Below are positions 12,832 through 13,907 of a stretch of 13,907 bases of DNA, piece by piece (position 1 is the stretch's first letter; the number at the start of each line of letters is the position of its first letter). This DNA is from Candidatus Daviesbacteria bacterium RIFCSPLOWO2_02_FULL_41_8 (GTDB lineage Bacteria > Patescibacteriota > Microgenomatia > Daviesbacterales > UBA10151): positions 1 through 13,907 of the forward strand of contig MFDZ01000067.1 of the NCBI GenBank assembly GCA_001777455.1. Reading direction: 5' to 3'. Under the pieces are notes generated by a model, which searched no databases, was not told the origin of the DNA, and was given only the letters and a program-made list of their open reading frames with translations. A program made the translations under genes and the position numbers.

Positions 12832-13334
12832 TATGATTTTTCTTCAAGTTTGCTGATTTTTTCTATCCGTCTGGTATGCCGCTCGTCACCGGGAAAAGGA
12901 GATTCCAACCAAAGCTTCGCCACTTTTAACGCATCTTCATCAGTCAGAAATCTTACCCCTAAAGACAGCATATTGGCATCATTGTGTTCACGGGTCAATC
13001 TGATCATCTCAAACGGGTCGCTGCTTTGTCTGCCGGTTACATCCGCTGCCCTGACCGGCACCACCGGGGTGTAAAATAAGGCACAGCGTACACCTTTAAT
13101 CTTATTGGCAACCATCGCCTCAGCCTGTCCCGAGCCACCAAAGACAATGCCTTTACTGCCCAGATTTTTTGACACTCCTTCTGCGGCTTTGCTGACAAAA
13201 TCAGGATAATCATCATCCTTATCAAATTGATATGCTCCGCAATCCTCGATCTCATATCCTTCAGTCTTCAAAAACTCCTTAACTTTTTCTTTTAGTTCAA
13301 ACCCGGCATGGTCAGTAGCCAAATAAACTTTCAT
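12831..13334 (-). CDS. rpiB: Ribose-5-phosphate isomerase B
   Basis: Cytoplasmic enzyme of 167 aa (about 150 is common) converting ribose-5-phosphate and ribulose-5-phosphate. Motifs: ATDHAGFELK (6-15), GIVFGGSGQAEAMVANK (62-78), GVRCAL (80-85) and the C-terminal region with RRIEKI (153-158), the place of the phosphate-binding Arg. The Cys that is the base in the E. coli enzyme is Gly66 here; Glu72 lies where the mycobacterial-type enzyme has its catalytic Glu, so activity is expected through Glu. First gene of the cluster; the ATG at 13334 follows a putative extended -10 promoter with almost no leader. The galactose-6-phosphate isomerase LacAB family is related but less likely next to rpe. 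Confidence 0.92.
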   Translation of the reverse strand: MKVYLATDHAGFELKEKVKEFLKTEGYEIEDCGAYQFDKDDDYPDFVSKAAEGVSKNLGSKGIVFGGSGQAEAMVANKIKGVRCALFYTPVVPVRAADVTGRQSSDPFEMIRLTREHNDANMLSLGVRFLTDEDALKVAKLWLESPFPGDERHTRRIEKISKLEEKS

Positions 13335-13342
13335 TAGAAGAT

Positions 13343-13351
13343 ACTATATCA
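13343..13351 (-). promoter_or_regulatory. Putative extended -10 promoter of the rpiB cluster
   Basis: Minus strand TGATATAGT (13351-13343) is a TGn-TATAGT extended -10 element; no good -35 is seen 17 bases upstream. The start site near 13336 would leave only about two bases before the rpiB ATG, in line with the leaderless starts elsewhere in the window. Confidence 0.45.
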
Positions 13352-13399
13352 TATGTTATTCTTTCAGCGAAGCTGGCATTTTTGATATATTTTGAGATA

Positions 13400-13428
13400 T
13401 TGACTCAATATTTTTCATTTGATATAAA
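13400..13428 (+). promoter_or_regulatory. Plus-strand promoter of a short transcript
   Basis: TTGACT (13400-13405), 17-base spacer, TATAAA (13423-13428), giving a start at about 13433-13436. It fires away from rpiB and faces a terminator only about 25-50 bases downstream, with no reading frame between. Confidence 0.7.
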
Positions 13429-13433
13429 TGGTA

Positions 13434-13486
13434 GCGCTTACTGAAAAGTAGGTTTTCAAGAAAACTCGCCTTGCGCGAGTTTTTTT
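13434..13486 (+). ncRNA. Candidate short RNA of about 53 nt
   Basis: Between the promoter at 13400-13428 and the T-run at 13480-13486 there is no start codon with a usable frame. Instead CTTACT (13437-13442) pairs with AGTAGG (13447-13452) around a GAAA tetraloop (six pairs, one G-U), and the intrinsic terminator forms the 3' end. GTTTTC (13452-13457) can also pair with GAAAAC (13460-13465), competing with the terminator base. The unit is complete by itself: promoter, folded body, terminator. It could be a trans-acting small RNA, or a decoy or attenuation leader for the riboswitch gene downstream. No known family is recognised. Confidence 0.5.
13461..13486 (+). terminator. Intrinsic terminator, plus strand
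   Basis: AAAACTCGC (13461-13469) pairs with GCGAGTTTT (13475-13483) around the loop CTTGC, a nine-base stem with a GC-rich core; the T-run 13480-13486 follows the core directly. It would end the short plus-strand transcript. Confidence 0.88.
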
Positions 13487-13516
13487 GACCCCAAATTACT
13501 ATTTAATTTTTGCGAA

Positions 13517-13546
13517 TTGACAATGCCGGCATATAAATAATAATAT
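13517..13546 (+). promoter_or_regulatory. Promoter of the FMN-riboswitch transporter gene
   Basis: TTGACA (13517-13522), 18-base spacer, TAATAT (13541-13546). The start near 13553 is right at the beginning of the aptamer. The spacer contains a perfect 10-bp palindrome ATGCCGGCAT (13523-13532) directly after the -35. Confidence 0.65.
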
Positions 13547-13552
13547 GTGTTT

Positions 13553-13704
13553 ATTCTTTCGGGGATTTTGTGCCTTGTCCTTCGAAGTTTTAACGAAGGA
13601 GGAGAAGTCAAAATCGGCAGTTATACTCTGCGACCCCGCACCGTCTGGTGCAGGGACGAACTGGTGTAAATCCGGTAGCGACCGTACAGTCGGGATGGAA
13701 CGTA
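13553..13704 (+). ncRNA. FMN riboswitch (RFN element) aptamer
   Basis: Conserved RFN blocks appear in order: CTTTCGGGG at the 5' edge (13556-13564), GGCAGT...CTGCGA forming P3 (13616-13633), a variable P4 hairpin (GCACC 13638-13642 with GGTGC 13647-13651), CTGGTGTAAATCCGG as P5 (13661-13675), CGAC...GTCG as P6 (13679-13692), then GGGATGGAA (13692-13700). The 3' half is a close match to the FMN consensus (GGTGTAAATCC and AGTCGGGATGGAA). Two departures: P2 is not the usual short AGGGTGAAATTCCC arm but a long stem, GATTTTG (13564-13570) with CAAAATC (13609-13615), topped by CCTTCG/CGAAGG (13579-13584 and 13594-13599); and P1 has only weak pairing. It should sense FMN and lower expression of the transporter when flavin is plentiful. 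Confidence 0.85.
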
Positions 13705-13764
13705 CGAAATTAAAAATTTCTACGTTCCTTAGGACGTTTAAATTCGAAGAATTTATTACGTTCT
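13697..13764 (+). promoter_or_regulatory. Riboswitch expression platform with competing hairpins
   Basis: Hairpin A: GGAACGTA (13697-13704) pairs with TACGTTCC (13721-13728), continued by GAAATT/AATTTC (13706-13711, 13715-13720); it consumes the 3' strand of P1. Hairpin B: ACGTTC (13722-13727) with GGACGT (13732-13737). Hairpin C: AGGACGT (13731-13737) with ACGTTCT (13758-13764), plus AAATTC/GAATTT inside. B excludes A and C; A and C can coexist. There is no T-run, so control is more likely at translation than termination. The purine-rich GAAAGAAAGAAG just before the ATG starts right after hairpin C. Confidence 0.55.
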
Positions 13765-13776
13765 GAAAGAAAGAAG

Positions 13777-13907
13777 ATGAAAAAATTAAAAGAGTTCGGT
13801 CCTTTATTTGTAATTATTGCGGCGCTCCTGTGGAGCTTTGACGGAGTCCTGCGGCGCGGCTTGTATTCCCTTCCTCCGGCAGTGGTGGTTTTTTATGAAC
13901 ACCTGCT
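13777..13907 (+). CDS. EamA/DMT-family transporter, N-terminal fragment (probable flavin importer)
   Basis: Partial gene cut by the window end; 43 codons are visible from ATG 13777, which follows a purine-rich GAAAGAAAGAAG. The residues show a first membrane helix (GPLFVIIAALLWSFDGVLRR, 8-27) with the ALLWS pattern typical of the first EamA helix, then LPPAVVVFYEHL (32-43), the start of helix two with the usual Arg/His-Glu region. EamA/DMT proteins move small metabolites. Because an FMN riboswitch controls it, the best parallel is RibN, a DMT-type riboflavin importer reported in proteobacteria behind FMN riboswitches; uptake would fit a CPR cell lacking riboflavin synthesis (inference). Only the first tenth or so of a usual 290-aa protein is seen, so the specific function is provisional. 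Confidence 0.8.
   Translation, partial: MKKLKEFGPLFVIIAALLWSFDGVLRRGLYSLPPAVVVFYEHL

Noticed and set aside
13037..13255. Minus-strand frame of 72 codons inside rpiB
   Set aside because: Out-of-frame shadow of rpiB, rich in Arg/Ile/Met with no motif.
13545..13766. Plus-strand frame of 73 codons between promoter and transporter gene
   Set aside because: It covers the FMN riboswitch aptamer and platform exactly; the conserved RNA blocks explain the sequence and the peptide has no coding character.

Overview
The window looks like part of the genome of an ultra-small Candidate Phyla Radiation bacterium (Patescibacteria, most like the Microgenomates group). This rests on very compact one-strand gene packing with 1-, 4-, 8- and 17-base overlaps, several apparently leaderless or poorly Shine-Dalgarno-led starts, small proteins with single N-terminal anchors, and recognisable CPR-type variants of PfkB, RpiB and a conserved hypothetical. 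TGA is used as a stop (for example in two ATGA overlaps), so the UGA-glycine code of Gracilibacteria/SR1 does not apply. The taxonomic call is an inference; no rRNA or marker gene is present.

Layout. All complete genes are on the minus strand and so read from right to left. (1) 13334-9620: rpiB, rpe, a LOG-family protein, VKOR, a DsbA-like thioredoxin-fold protein and an SDR oxidoreductase, a probable six-gene operon joining non-oxidative pentose-phosphate enzymes to an extracytoplasmic disulfide-forming pair (VKOR plus DsbA-like). (2) 9567-9034: a Ros/MucR-type zinc-finger regulator behind a consensus TTGACA-N17-TATAAT promoter whose spacer is filled by a perfect 18-bp palindrome. (3) 8921-2485: an eight-gene copper operon: csoR, a DUF1573 protein, an unknown Cys-rich anchored protein, a CcdA-like membrane protein with Cys-Cys pairs, an anchored cupredoxin-like protein, the Cu(I) ATPase copA, a UreH/TauE-like membrane protein fused to a cupredoxin-like domain, and copZ. 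Its promoter carries two GATATCCCC elements 21 bp apart, the downstream one inside an inverted repeat resembling a CsoR operator. (4) 2444-1048: a conserved hypothetical and a nucleoside phosphorylase, with their own promoter next to a 16-bp palindrome. (5) 989-6: a PfkB-family sugar kinase with its own promoter.

The only long stretch without protein-coding genes (13335-13776) is dense with signals. It holds a leftward rpiB promoter, then a compact self-contained plus-strand unit (promoter, GAAA-capped hairpin, intrinsic terminator) that could encode an RNA of about 53 nt. After that come a second plus-strand promoter, an FMN riboswitch with an unusual P2 arm and a competing-hairpin expression platform, and the first 43 codons of an EamA/DMT transporter that runs off the window. 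By analogy with RibN, that transporter is probably a flavin or riboflavin importer.

How the parts may work together. CsoR would derepress the copper operon when Cu(I) rises. CopZ and the CopA N-terminal HMA domain would pass Cu(I) to the pump. The outward-facing cupredoxin-like, DUF1573, Cys-rich and CcdA-like proteins would handle copper or keep thiols reduced outside the membrane. The separate VKOR/DsbA-like pair would oxidise secreted protein thiols. The least described parts are the extracytoplasmic half of the copper operon, the short RNA unit, and the palindrome-in-promoter architecture.
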